From assembly GCA_027025615.1 (NCBI GenBank), contig JALVQM010000501.1, forward strand, positions 1 to 8,111: 8,111 nucleotides of DNA, given 5' to 3'. The stretch comes from Desulfobacteraceae bacterium (GTDB lineage Bacteria > Desulfobacterota > Desulfobacteria > Desulfobacterales > Desulfosarcinaceae). The position numbers were made by a program, and so were the translations under genes. Positions 1 through 5,876 of this stretch are shown one piece after another. Below the pieces are notes generated by a model. That model did not search any database and had not been told where the DNA came from. It was given only the letters and a program-made list of their open reading frames with translations. Positions within the stretch are counted from its first letter, which is position 1; the number at the start of each line of letters is the position of its first letter.

Positions 1-1
1 A

Positions 2-361
2 CGACCATTTGAGGTCTTTGCCACAATTGGCAAGTCGGGCCGTTCCACCACCGCCAAGACAGAGGCCATCGGTCGCTTGGTTTCCCTGGCCCTGCGTTCC
101 GGGGTGGAAGTTTCAGAGATAGTGGATCAGCTTAAAGGTATCGGTGGCGAGCATCCTGTTTTCCAGGAGGGCGGCCTGGTGCTTTCCATCCCGGACGCCA
201 TAGCCCGGGTTCTGGAAAAGCACTACATCAAAGATGCCAATGGTTCAAATGGAGATATTTACAGCCTGAAAGGTGCCAAGTGCCCTGAGTGCGGCCAGAG
301 CATCAGCTTCGAAGAGGGCTGCCAGACATGTCATTTTTGCGGTTTTACCCGCTGCGGCTAG
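2..361 (+). CDS. nrdJ: Class II (adenosylcobalamin-dependent) ribonucleotide reductase, C-terminal end (partial, 5' end outside window)
   Basis: Only the last 119 codons are visible. The frame is open from base 2 and begins RPFEVFATIGKSGRSTTAKTE. This matches the TSCPD-type domain found near the C-terminus of long class II ribonucleotide reductases (family knowledge). The chain ends in a cysteine-rich tail with CPECG, then CQTC and CGFTRCG. That is the zinc-ribbon or redox-cysteine tail typical of this enzyme, thought to help re-reduce the active-site disulfide. The whole enzyme converts ribonucleotides to deoxyribonucleotides in the cytoplasm using a B12 radical and works with or without oxygen. 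An internal TTG at 77 is not a start, because the homologous sequence continues upstream to the edge. The catalytic barrel is not in view, so the class II assignment rests on the tail alone. Confidence 0.88.
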   Translation, partial: RPFEVFATIGKSGRSTTAKTEAIGRLVSLALRSGVEVSEIVDQLKGIGGEHPVFQEGGLVLSIPDAIARVLEKHYIKDANGSNGDIYSLKGAKCPECGQSISFEEGCQTCHFCGFTRCG

Positions 362-362
362 T

Positions 363-378
363 CCGGGGGCAAGCCCGG
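363..378. other. Short GC-rich hairpin between convergent genes
   Basis: The bases read CCGGG, then GGCAAG, then CCCGG: a 5-bp inverted repeat with a 6-nt loop. It starts two bases after the nrdJ stop codon and lies 12 bases from the end of the convergent chaN gene. It could help end transcripts from either side, but neither strand has a run of T after the stem, so it is not a canonical intrinsic terminator. Confidence 0.3.
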
Positions 379-389
379 CTTGGTGTCAA

Positions 390-1250
390 TTAAGGGCTGA
401 TCCATACAAAATCAGCCACGTCTTTGGGAAGTTTTTCGTCTCTGGTGGCCGGATAAATAGTTGCGAAAGGGGCCCGGGTACGTTTGAAGGCCCGGTCAGG
501 AACTCCGAACTTCCGGTAGATATGGCCGTTTCCCAGGATAACCAACATCCTGCCGCCAGCCAGGTTTTCGGCTATGCTTTGAGCCATAATTTCCTCCCAG
601 ACACACTGGGCCGCGTAGAAATCCTCAAACCTGTCCCTGCCTTTCAGCTTGTGGGAATCGTATACCTTTTTGACATAGGCCCGGTGGTCCCGGTAGCCGT
701 AGTCAATGGTTTCCGGAAGCTGGGCTTTTTCAGGCGGGCTCAGGTTGTCTATACCGCCCACGGCTATTTTGGCCGGGATGTGAAAAGCGATGTTGAGGGC
801 CACAAGTTTCAGCTTTCTACGCTGGACCTCTTCCAGAACAGGGCGGTAAAGTTCGGCATCAAAACGCCAATTGGCGTACCAATGGGTCTTGCGCAGCAGT
901 TGCTCCCAGGTCAATTTGCCGGCTGACCAAAGGTCGAGCACCTCCTGGTAGGGCCGGGCGAACATTTCCATGCCAACCACAAGGTTATGGTCACTGTCTG
1001 CAAGGGCCTTTAAAAGCCGTAGCTGTATCCTGTGATGAGAAAGTGAGGAGTGTTTTTCGCCGGAGTAAATGACCCTGGCAGGGGCAAGCCTGACAAGCAA
1101 TTGGTCAAAAGTTATCCGGTCGCCGTTACTTTGGTCGATGATGGATTCGTTTTCTGCCGAAATGCCATGGGAGCTGGAAACGACAGTTGAACAGGCTGTG
1201 CAGCAGAATGCCAGTCCTGCCAGGATCGGGAGAATAAAAAATGGTTTCAT
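390..1250 (-). CDS. ChaN-family haem-binding lipoprotein (DUF399)
   Basis: A 286-residue protein. The family (ChaN of Campylobacter and relatives) consists of outer-membrane-associated lipoproteins that bind haem and are linked to iron uptake. Visible family landmarks are GEKH at about residues 64-67 followed by an HH pair at 72-73, VGMEMF near 92-97, AAQCVWEEIMA near 213-223 and LGNGHI near 239-244. The ORF is open for 24 more codons to 1322. The ATG at 1250 is preferred because it opens directly onto a signal peptide (KPFFILPILAGLAF), with a possible lipobox CTAC placing the lipidated cysteine at residue 20. An AGGG ribosome site lies about 9 bases upstream. The lipobox has Cys instead of Leu at -3, which is slightly atypical, and Ser at +2 would suit outer-membrane sorting. 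No TonB receptor or haem transporter lies nearby, so its iron role rests on the family alone. Confidence 0.85.
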   Translation of the reverse strand: MKPFFILPILAGLAFCCTACSTVVSSSHGISAENESIIDQSNGDRITFDQLLVRLAPARVIYSGEKHSSLSHHRIQLRLLKALADSDHNLVVGMEMFARPYQEVLDLWSAGKLTWEQLLRKTHWYANWRFDAELYRPVLEEVQRRKLKLVALNIAFHIPAKIAVGGIDNLSPPEKAQLPETIDYGYRDHRAYVKKVYDSHKLKGRDRFEDFYAAQCVWEEIMAQSIAENLAGGRMLVILGNGHIYRKFGVPDRAFKRTRAPFATIYPATRDEKLPKDVADFVWISP

Positions 1251-1271
1251 CCGTTTTTCCCTGTGGGTTGA

Positions 1272-1300
1272 TTGACACCTTGATGATGGTGAAGTAGACT
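1272..1300 (+). promoter_or_regulatory. Possible sigma70-type promoter for the small membrane protein gene
   Basis: A perfect -35 hexamer TTGACA (1272-1277) is followed after exactly 17 bases by TAGACT (1295-1300), which matches the -10 consensus at four of six positions. It reads toward the gene starting near 1427 and would give a leader of roughly 120 nt containing the inverted repeat at 1382-1407. This is a pattern match only. Confidence 0.35.
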
Positions 1301-1305
1301 CTGCC

Positions 1306-1314
1306 GGTATAGCA
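1306..1314 (-). promoter_or_regulatory. Possible extended -10 element for the ChaN gene
   Basis: On the minus strand the bases read TGC followed by TATACC, an extended -10 arrangement (TGn plus a hexamer matching TATAAT at four positions). It lies 55 bases upstream of the chaN ATG. I see no good -35, although extended -10 promoters can do without one. It partly faces the plus-strand promoter candidate at 1272-1300, so the two transcripts would diverge and overlap. Confidence 0.25.
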
Positions 1315-1381
1315 ACAGTCATCTATCTTGTTGTAAGTTTTTAGGGATCATGGACCCTGGCGATGTCTTTATTCAGGCTTT

Positions 1382-1407
1382 AAACTTTTTATGAAATCAT
1401 AAAGTTT
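1382..1407. repeat. AT-rich imperfect inverted repeat upstream of the small membrane protein gene
   Basis: The inner arms TTTATGA (1388-1394) and TCATAAA (1397-1403) are perfect complements around a two-base AA centre. The outer AAAC (1382-1385) and GTTT (1404-1407) also pair if TT is bulged out. The element ends about 20 bases before the likely ATG at 1427. It could be an operator or a leader hairpin. Its symmetry covers the alternative TTG start at 1406, which makes that start less attractive. Confidence 0.4.
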
Positions 1408-1426
1408 GCTTCAGAACAATACGACA

Positions 1427-1708
1427 ATGGTGCAACCCATGCGGATCGATGAAAATCCACTTTTTCGTAGAGCCCCGGTTCCCTGGTATGATTCGACCCT
1501 TGCCTGTATCCTGGTGGCTGTCGCCATGGCGGCTGTTATTTTCTTCACCCTGACCGGTGTGGTTGTAACTTTCGAGCAACCTGAATATCAGGGTTATGTC
1601 TGGGTGCCGTTGGTTGTTTTGACCCCGGCCCTGCTGGTCTTATTGACAACTATAGCCCGCCTGCTGCGCCGTCATCTGGCGAGATATTTTCAGGACCGGC
1701 CTTTGTGA
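1427..1708 (+). CDS. Small conserved-looking membrane protein with two transmembrane helices, function unknown
   Basis: A protein of about 93 residues. It has a polar N-terminus (DENPLFRRAPVPWYDS), a first hydrophobic helix (ACILVAVAMAAVIFFTLTGVVV), a short extracytoplasmic loop (TFEQPEYQGYVWV), a second helix (PLVVLTPALLVLLTTIA), and a basic tail rich in Arg (RLLRRHLARYF). By the positive-inside rule both ends face the cytoplasm. The layout and the PWYDS block look like a short uncharacterised protein seen in deltaproteobacterial-type genomes, but I cannot name a family. The start is uncertain: ATG at 1427, ATG at 1439 and TTG at 1406 share the frame and none has a clear Shine-Dalgarno site. 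Its last 19 bases overlap the 3' end of the convergent gene. It is probably real, because its hydrophobic pattern is coherent and nothing is coded on the opposite strand there. Confidence 0.6.
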   Translation: MVQPMRIDENPLFRRAPVPWYDSTLACILVAVAMAAVIFFTLTGVVVTFEQPEYQGYVWVPLVVLTPALLVLLTTIARLLRRHLARYFQDRPL

Positions 1709-2247
1709 TTGAAACCGCCGGTTTCGCTCTGATCCTGGGACGAAAGAGCCTGGGGAGCAAACAGCCCGAGAGAAGTTTCGCCTTTAACCGCTTCTATCAC
1801 CAGGCGGACAATTCCATATACAGCCTTGTAGATTCCCGGGGCCTTGCTTTCACGGCAGCCGGCGACATTGAGAACTTTGATTTTGTTTTCGGTCAACCAG
1901 TCGAATATCAGGCTGGCGGCGCTTTGCCGGTCATGGCGGATCAGGTTGACATGCAGTACTGGACGGCCGTGTTGCCTGGCCAGTTTCAATGTCAGGGCTG
2001 ACCCTCCGTCAGGTCTGCCTTTGGTAAAAACCACCGTTCCATCAGCTGAAAGTATGTTTTTTTCAGTACGCCGGGGATAGTTTGCATCCCTGGTTTCCTG
2101 GAGATGGTAGCGCAGGGGAAGCCGGCCGGCTTCTGTACGTCGCCCCCTGGGAATCCATCCTCCGTGCTCGACGCCTGTGTCGATGGCTGCGTCAAGACCA
2201 GCCTGGTCGGCTCCGGTCTGGCCTCCTGATATTATTTTGTGCAGCAT
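1690..2247 (-). CDS. YpsA-related SLOG / putative molybdenum cofactor carrier-type protein
   Basis: A 185-residue cytoplasmic protein. The N-terminus KIISGGQTGADQAGLDAAI (about residues 4-22) is the signature of the Rossmann-like SLOG family often labelled 'putative molybdenum carrier protein'. The GGQTGAD loop is the presumed nucleotide or cofactor phosphate-binding site. GWIPRGRRTEAG, TRDANYPRRTEKNI and GTVVFTKGRPDGGSALT follow in the usual order. Plant and algal relatives bind Moco, while others are predicted nucleotide-processing proteins, so the ligand here is open. The ATG at 2247 is chosen because it lies just before the family motif, four bases past the stop of the thioredoxin gene. 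A TTG at 2280 would add 11 residues and overlap that gene. About 30 residues after VIEAVKG form a polar tail with no recognisable fold and overlap the convergent gene's end. It is the last gene of the ccdA operon. Confidence 0.8.
   Translation of the reverse strand: MLHKIISGGQTGADQAGLDAAIDTGVEHGGWIPRGRRTEAGRLPLRYHLQETRDANYPRRTEKNILSADGTVVFTKGRPDGGSALTLKLARQHGRPVLHVNLIRHDRQSAASLIFDWLTENKIKVLNVAGCRESKAPGIYKAVYGIVRLVIEAVKGETSLGLFAPQALSSQDQSETGGFNHKGRS
1711..1725. other. Small perfect hairpin just past the small membrane gene's stop
   Basis: GAAACC and GGTTTC flank a GCC loop: a 6-bp perfect inverted repeat starting two bases after the stop codon at 1706-1708, inside the 3' coding end of the opposite gene. 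Its position suits a transcript 3' end for the plus-strand gene, but no T-run follows, so an intrinsic-terminator role is doubtful. Confidence 0.3.
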
Positions 2248-2251
2248 GGGA

Positions 2252-2731
2252 TCATTTCCCGGTTTTGTTTTGGGAAGCAAAATCCCTCAGGCTCATGTTG
2301 CGGTAACTGTCGGTTCCAATGTATTTCAAGAGAACCAGCATGTTATTGGCCGGAATGAAGCCAGGCAACTGGCCGATTTTGTTGCCATCTTCAGAAATAA
2401 AAAAAGTGGCTGGCAGGGCGCTTACCCTGAAGTTCGAGGCCAGCTTTCTTTCTTTGTCGGAGTTGACCTTGATGGGTACAAAGTGTCTGTTCAGATACGA
2501 GATTACGGCCTTATCGGAAAAGGTCTCCTTTTCCATTTTCACACAGTAACGGCACCATTCGGCATAAAAATGGACCATTATCTTGAGTCCCTTGTCCTTG
2601 GCCAGGCTGCTGCCCTGATCGTAGGAATACCACTTGATCCTGTCGGCGGCAACCGCATCTTTCGGGAAAATAAAAGCGGCCAGCACCAACGATAAAATCA
2701 AGCTATATAGTACCAATCGGTTTGAATTCAT
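2252..2731 (-). CDS. Secreted thioredoxin-like protein (periplasmic thiol:disulfide exchange)
   Basis: A 159-residue protein. Residues 1-28 form a signal peptide with a hydrophobic core LVLYSLILSLVLAAFIF and an AVA-A cleavage site, so the mature protein should be periplasmic or membrane-tethered. The thioredoxin fold shows the active-site motif C60-R-Y-C63 preceded by AEW, and the cis-proline loop SALPATFF with Pro107. The sequence after the active site (VKMEKETFSDKAVISYLNRHFVPIKV) resembles the DsbD C-terminal domain and SoxW/DUF255-like thioredoxins more than TlpA. It probably receives electrons from the CcdA-like protein encoded directly upstream and reduces a periplasmic disulfide. Candidates are apocytochrome c, a damaged cysteine or another protein. 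A strong AAGGAG ribosome site lies about 6 bases before the ATG and overlaps the ccdA stop codon, which suggests coupled translation. Confidence 0.88.
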   Translation of the reverse strand: MNSNRLVLYSLILSLVLAAFIFPKDAVAADRIKWYSYDQGSSLAKDKGLKIMVHFYAEWCRYCVKMEKETFSDKAVISYLNRHFVPIKVNSDKERKLASNFRVSALPATFFISEDGNKIGQLPGFIPANNMLVLLKYIGTDSYRNMSLRDFASQNKTGK

Positions 2732-2740
2732 GCCAGCTCC

Positions 2741-3439
2741 TTAAAATGAAAGTAAGTATAATTTGTCAGTTAGCAACAGGGCTCCCATGACAACCAGCAA
2801 TCCACCGGCGATTTTGTGAATATATCCGGTCCAACGAACGGTCCGCCGGATGAATTTCAACAGAAAATCAATGAAAAAAGAAAGCAGCAGGAAGGGAAGG
2901 GCCAAACCCAATGAAAAAAGACTCAGCAATCCCATACCCTGGGTTACCGTTTCCTGGTTGCTTGCCATTATCAGAATCGAGCCAAGCATGGGACCGATGC
3001 ACGGACTCCAACCGGCGCCAAATGCCATGCCAACCAGGAAAACACCGAACAGGTGGGTCGGAGCTTGGTTGGAGCTCAGGCGCTTATCCATTTCAAGCCA
3101 CCTGATTTTCAGTACGCCCAAAAGGTGCAGGCCCAGAAAGATTATTAACAGGCCGCCGATAATGCGCAGCCAAACCTTGTAAGTTGTAAATATATTACCA
3201 ACCAAGGTGGCTGAAGCTCCCATAAGAATGAAGACAAGGGAAAAGCCGAGCACGTAGGTAACGGTCATGGTGATTACCCGCCGCCTGATACCGCTGTTGG
3301 CCGCTTCGGCCATCTGGTCGAGGCTCAAACCCGTAATGAAACAAAAATACGAAGGTATCAGGGGCAGGATACAGGGAGAAAAGAATGATAAAAGCCCTGC
3401 CAGCAAGGCGGCTGATGCAGTTACAGGTTCACCAAACAT
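2741..3439 (-). CDS. ccdA: CcdA/DsbD-family transmembrane thiol-disulfide transporter
   Basis: A 232-residue inner-membrane protein with six hydrophobic segments at about residues 8-38, 55-82, 90-110, 128-159, 167-195 and 203-224. The two hallmark half-site motifs are present: FFSPCILPLIPSY with Cys23, and GAGWSPCIGPMLGS with Cys147. In CcdA and the DsbD beta domain this cysteine pair relays electrons from cytoplasmic thioredoxin to periplasmic partners (established family knowledge), mostly for cytochrome c maturation or repair of thiols. The ATG at 3439 is the only possible start, because an in-frame stop lies three codons upstream. The ribosome site is weak (GATGAG). The secreted thioredoxin encoded 9 bases downstream is the obvious periplasmic partner. 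Together they correspond to a DsbD split into two proteins and lacking the alpha domain. The symbol is given by family; the exact subfamily is not certain. Confidence 0.88.
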   Translation of the reverse strand: MFGEPVTASAALLAGLLSFFSPCILPLIPSYFCFITGLSLDQMAEAANSGIRRRVITMTVTYVLGFSLVFILMGASATLVGNIFTTYKVWLRIIGGLLIIFLGLHLLGVLKIRWLEMDKRLSSNQAPTHLFGVFLVGMAFGAGWSPCIGPMLGSILIMASNQETVTQGMGLLSLFSLGLALPFLLLSFFIDFLLKFIRRTVRWTGYIHKIAGGLLVVMGALLLTDKLYLLSF

Positions 3440-3656
3440 AATTGCTCATCTTTGCATCCATAATGCTGCTGACAGTGTTGCAGCAGCAGCGGGCTGTTAG
3501 CGGCCTTATGGATAGTCTCTTTGATTCATATACCGGGCTTTAGTCGTTTCACAGTGCCTGATATCCAACAGGGAGACAGTGGTAAAGGCTGTAAATTCCG
3601 GTGCGAGTAATGAGTATCTACTTGCAAAAACGTTACACTTGCCTGAACCTGTTATC
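3440..3656. other. Spacer between proC and the ccdA operon
   Basis: This 217-bp stretch contains no credible gene. It must hold the end of the proC transcript and, unless the genes are co-transcribed, the promoter for the ccdA operon. I found no convincing -35/-10 pair or T-tailed terminator. The notable element is an 8-bp perfect inverted repeat (TGCTGCTG at 3464-3471, CAGCAGCA at 3481-3488, 9-nt loop). In the ccdA leader it would form a hairpin ending about 24 bases upstream of the start codon, close enough to influence translation from the weak ribosome site. Confidence 0.45.
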
Positions 3657-4505
3657 TCAATGCCTTGAATTTTCAAGCTTGGTAGCCATCATTTCACCCA
3701 ACTCCTTGGAACGCAGGGTGGCCGCTTCCACGGCGTTGATCAGGGTGGTGCGCAGCCCACCTTTTTCCAGGGTATGCAGCCCGGCAATGGCTGTTCCCCC
3801 CGGAGAAGTGACCATGTCTTTAAGTTGGCCGGGATGAATCCGGGTTTCCAAGAGCATCTTGGCCGCGCCCAGAACGGTCTGTGAAGCCAGGAAAAGGGAT
3901 TCCTTGCGCGACAGGCCAACCTTGACCCCGGCATCGGCCAGGGCGTCTACGATCATGAAAATGTATGCCGGGCCGCTGCCTGAAAGTCCGGTAACGGCAT
4001 CGAGGAGATAATTTTCTTTCAAAAACACACTTCGACCTACTGAATTGAAAATGGCCATGGCCAGGTCGATGTCTTCAGGCAGGGCATTTTGACCTGCGGC
4101 AATGGCAGCTGCGCCCTCCTTAACCATGACCGCAACGTTGGGCATTACCCGTATCAGGCGCAACCTTTTGTTAAGGTAGGATTCGATGGCGTCCATGGGG
4201 ACACCGGCAGCTATGGAAATTATCAGCTTGCTCATATCAAGTCCATCAACTGTCTCTTCAAGGACTTCAGCCATGATTTGGGGCTTTATGGCATAGATGA
4301 TAATATCAGATTGGGTGACCACCTCTTTGTTGTTCAATGTGGTGGTGATACCATAGCCGGCGGACAATTCGTCGAGGCGCTCCTGCCTGACGTCCGAGCA
4401 GATAATGTTGGCAGGGGGACATGAATTGGAGCTTGTAAGTCCGCTTATCAATGCTTCACCCATGTTGCCCGAACCGATGAATCCGATTTTTTTGTCACTG
4501 AGCAT
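3657..4505 (-). CDS. proC: Pyrroline-5-carboxylate reductase
   Basis: A 282-residue cytoplasmic enzyme that reduces 1-pyrroline-5-carboxylate to L-proline with NAD(P)H, the last step of proline synthesis. The N-terminal Rossmann fold opens KIGFIGSGNMGEAL (dinucleotide loop GSGNMG at 11-16), followed by AIKPQ at 72-76. The all-helical C-terminal domain shows RVMPNVAVMVKEG (119-131), TGLSGSGPAY (172-181) and DMVTSPGGTAIAGL (230-243), the P5C reductase signature. Length is normal for the family and nothing is missing. The ATG at 4505 has an AAGGA site 8 bases upstream. It lies downstream of a strong terminator, so it is probably its own transcription unit even though it points the same way as the flavoenzyme operon before it. 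Confidence 0.96.
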   Translation of the reverse strand: MLSDKKIGFIGSGNMGEALISGLTSSNSCPPANIICSDVRQERLDELSAGYGITTTLNNKEVVTQSDIIIYAIKPQIMAEVLEETVDGLDMSKLIISIAAGVPMDAIESYLNKRLRLIRVMPNVAVMVKEGAAAIAAGQNALPEDIDLAMAIFNSVGRSVFLKENYLLDAVTGLSGSGPAYIFMIVDALADAGVKVGLSRKESLFLASQTVLGAAKMLLETRIHPGQLKDMVTSPGGTAIAGLHTLEKGGLRTTLINAVEAATLRSKELGEMMATKLENSRH

Positions 4506-4569
4506 TTTAACTGTCCTTTTTTAGTTGGCATTTGGTATGCCCCCGACCGGAGGCCATTAAATAATTGCT

Positions 4570-4597
4570 AACTTAGCTTGTGTTCGATGCAAGTCAA
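4570..4597 (-). promoter_or_regulatory. proC: Possible promoter for proC
   Basis: On the minus strand a good -35, TTGACT (4592-4597), is followed after 16 bases by TAAGTT (4570-4575), which matches the -10 consensus at only three positions. It lies between the upstream terminator and the proC start, where a promoter is expected, and leaves a leader of about 60 nt. The -10 is poor, so this is tentative. Confidence 0.3.
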
Positions 4598-4631
4598 CAG
4601 ATTTGTAAAACGATCTGCAGTCTTTGCTCAA

Positions 4632-4666
4632 TAAAAAAGTCCGGCCGGAAACATTTCCGGCCGGAC
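4632..4666 (-). terminator. Strong intrinsic terminator of the flavoenzyme operon
   Basis: Arms 4639-4651 (GTCCGGCCGGAAA) and 4654-4666 (TTTCCGGCCGGAC) are perfect 13-bp complements around a CA centre. Reading the minus strand, the stem is followed at once by a run of six T (from the AAAAAA at 4633-4638). The plus-strand side after the stem has no T-run. It therefore ends minus-strand transcription about 55 bases after the DAO-type gene stop at 4722 and separates that operon from proC. Confidence 0.92.
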
Positions 4667-4688
4667 CTGACAAGGAGGAGGGACAAGT

Positions 4689-4715
4689 GCAGCCGTCCAA
4701 AAGGACGAAGTCTGC
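4689..4715 (-). other. Second small hairpin between the DAO-type gene and the terminator
   Basis: CGTCC (4694-4698) and GGACG (4703-4707) pair around an AAAA loop. Flanking GCAG (4689-4692) and CTGC (4712-4715) can extend the stem across an internal loop. It lies in the 3' untranslated region between the stop codon and the main terminator and might stabilise the mRNA end. It has no T-tail. Confidence 0.25.
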
Positions 4716-4721
4716 AATGGG

Positions 4722-5876
4722 TTATTTCAAGGCTTCCATCTTGTTTTGCATATCACGGTAAATATCGAAATATTCCAAGACCATCTTGTCGGTCTCGCTG
4801 GTTGTCCCGGCGACCATGCGGGCCAGGATTTCGCCCAGTCCCGGTCCCAGCATAAAACCCTGCCCACACATTCCAACTGCGTGCAGCAGACCCTGAACCT
4901 GGCGATTCCAGCCCACCAGCGGTGAACCGTCGCCGGTCATGGGGTAAAGGCCACGCCAGACCCGTCTTACGCGTAAGTTGATCAACCTGGGAAGCAGTTC
5001 CACCATCCGGCTGCAGACTTGGGGTAAAAAGACCGAGGTTTCATTGTAATCTGTTCCGGCGATGGGTGGATCAGGGGTAATGCAAAAAACAACCTGGCCG
5101 TGCTTGTTCTGATAAAAATAGTAATTTTTGGAACCTTCAACCGGTCGCAGGTCAACTACCATGGTGGGACAGAACATCTTTACCGGTTCGGTTATTCCGG
5201 CTTCGTGGGATTCTGGAAATACCGGGACCTCTACCCCCATGCTGCGGCCCAACTCAGGGCTTCCGGCACCGGCGGCATCAATGACCACAGTACAGGCATA
5301 TTGGCCCTTGTCGGTTTTAACCCCACTGACCTTGCCCTTGTTCTGTATGATTGCAACAACCTTTTCCCTGAAATTAAAAGTTACTCCGTATTGGACTGCT
5401 TTTTTGTAAAAAGCATTGATGGCCAGCAGGGGCGAGGCAGAGCCGTCGTCAGGCGAAAATGTTCCGCCCATCAGACCTTCGGGGTTTATTCCGGGGATGA
5501 TTTGGCGCATCTGCCGGTCATTTATAAAATCTATTTTCAGTCCGAATTGTTTTTGGATCTCCAGGAAGGATTTGAGCAGTTTTTCTTCTTCACTACGGTA
5601 TACCGGGAAGGCATAACCCCCTTTCAGCCACTCAATATCATCGCCGTGGAGCTGCTGCCAGGTTGAAAAAATTTCCAATGATCTCAAGCAAGTGGTAATT
5701 TTGGCCGGATCGGTATGGGTGGCCCGGATACCGCCGATAGCGTGTTTGTTTTCGCCCTGGCCGGGGGAGGGCCTTCTGTCGATGACCAGGGTTTTGAAGC
5801 CCAGTTTTCCAAGGGCCAGGGCTGTGGGCACACCGATGGAGCCAGCGCCGATAACGATTACGTCGAAGTTATTCAT
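4722..5876 (-). CDS. DAO-family FAD-dependent dehydrogenase (HcnC / SoxB / proline dehydrogenase beta-like catalytic subunit)
   Basis: A 384-residue flavoprotein. The N-terminal FAD-binding motif DVIVIGAGSIG (GAGSIG at 10-15) is followed by LVIDRR at 30-35. A glycine-rich GENKHAIGGIRATH segment at 41-54 follows, as in DAO-type dehydrogenases. The C-terminal FAD and active-site blocks are RVWRGLYPMTGDGSPLVG (305-322) and GMCGQGFMLGPGLGE (335-349). The family oxidises amino acids or other secondary amines such as sarcosine, proline, hydroxyproline, glycine and opines; the substrate is not readable here. The ATG at 5876 is preferred over an ORF start at 5963, because it begins right at the FAD motif and has a GGAGGT site 7 bases upstream. 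It overlaps the upstream subunit gene by 8 bases, so translation is likely coupled. Paired with the FAD/Fe-S subunit it should form a heteromer that sends electrons to that subunit. Confidence 0.87.
   Translation of the reverse strand: MNNFDVIVIGAGSIGVPTALALGKLGFKTLVIDRRPSPGQGENKHAIGGIRATHTDPAKITTCLRSLEIFSTWQQLHGDDIEWLKGGYAFPVYRSEEEKLLKSFLEIQKQFGLKIDFINDRQMRQIIPGINPEGLMGGTFSPDDGSASPLLAINAFYKKAVQYGVTFNFREKVVAIIQNKGKVSGVKTDKGQYACTVVIDAAGAGSPELGRSMGVEVPVFPESHEAGITEPVKMFCPTMVVDLRPVEGSKNYYFYQNKHGQVVFCITPDPPIAGTDYNETSVFLPQVCSRMVELLPRLINLRVRRVWRGLYPMTGDGSPLVGWNRQVQGLLHAVGMCGQGFMLGPGLGEILARMVAGTTSETDKMVLEYFDIYRDMQNKMEALK

Noticed and set aside
273..926. Plus-strand open frame of 217 codons crossing the nrdJ end and the chaN gene
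   Set aside because: It overlaps two real genes in other frames and its translation shows no domain or coherent composition.
1251..1322. N-terminal extension of the ChaN gene back to 1322
   Set aside because: The extra 24 residues precede a complete signal peptide with its own ATG and ribosome site, so the extension is unlikely to be translated.
2177..2695. Plus-strand open frame opposite the thioredoxin gene
   Set aside because: It is antisense to a protein with a clear signal peptide and CxxC site, and has no recognisable features of its own.
3481..3489. CAG triplet run
   Set aside because: Only three units, and part of the leader hairpin. It is not a meaningful microsatellite.
4687..4761. 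Plus-strand GTG preceded by a very strong AAGGAGGAGGG sequence, giving a 24-codon frame
   Set aside because: The purine run is attractive, but the peptide runs antisense into the DAO gene's end, no plus-strand promoter is visible, and nothing about the peptide looks selected.
5100..5666. Plus-strand open frame of 188 codons opposite the DAO-type gene
   Set aside because: It is a shadow of a well-supported minus-strand gene with no recognisable domains.
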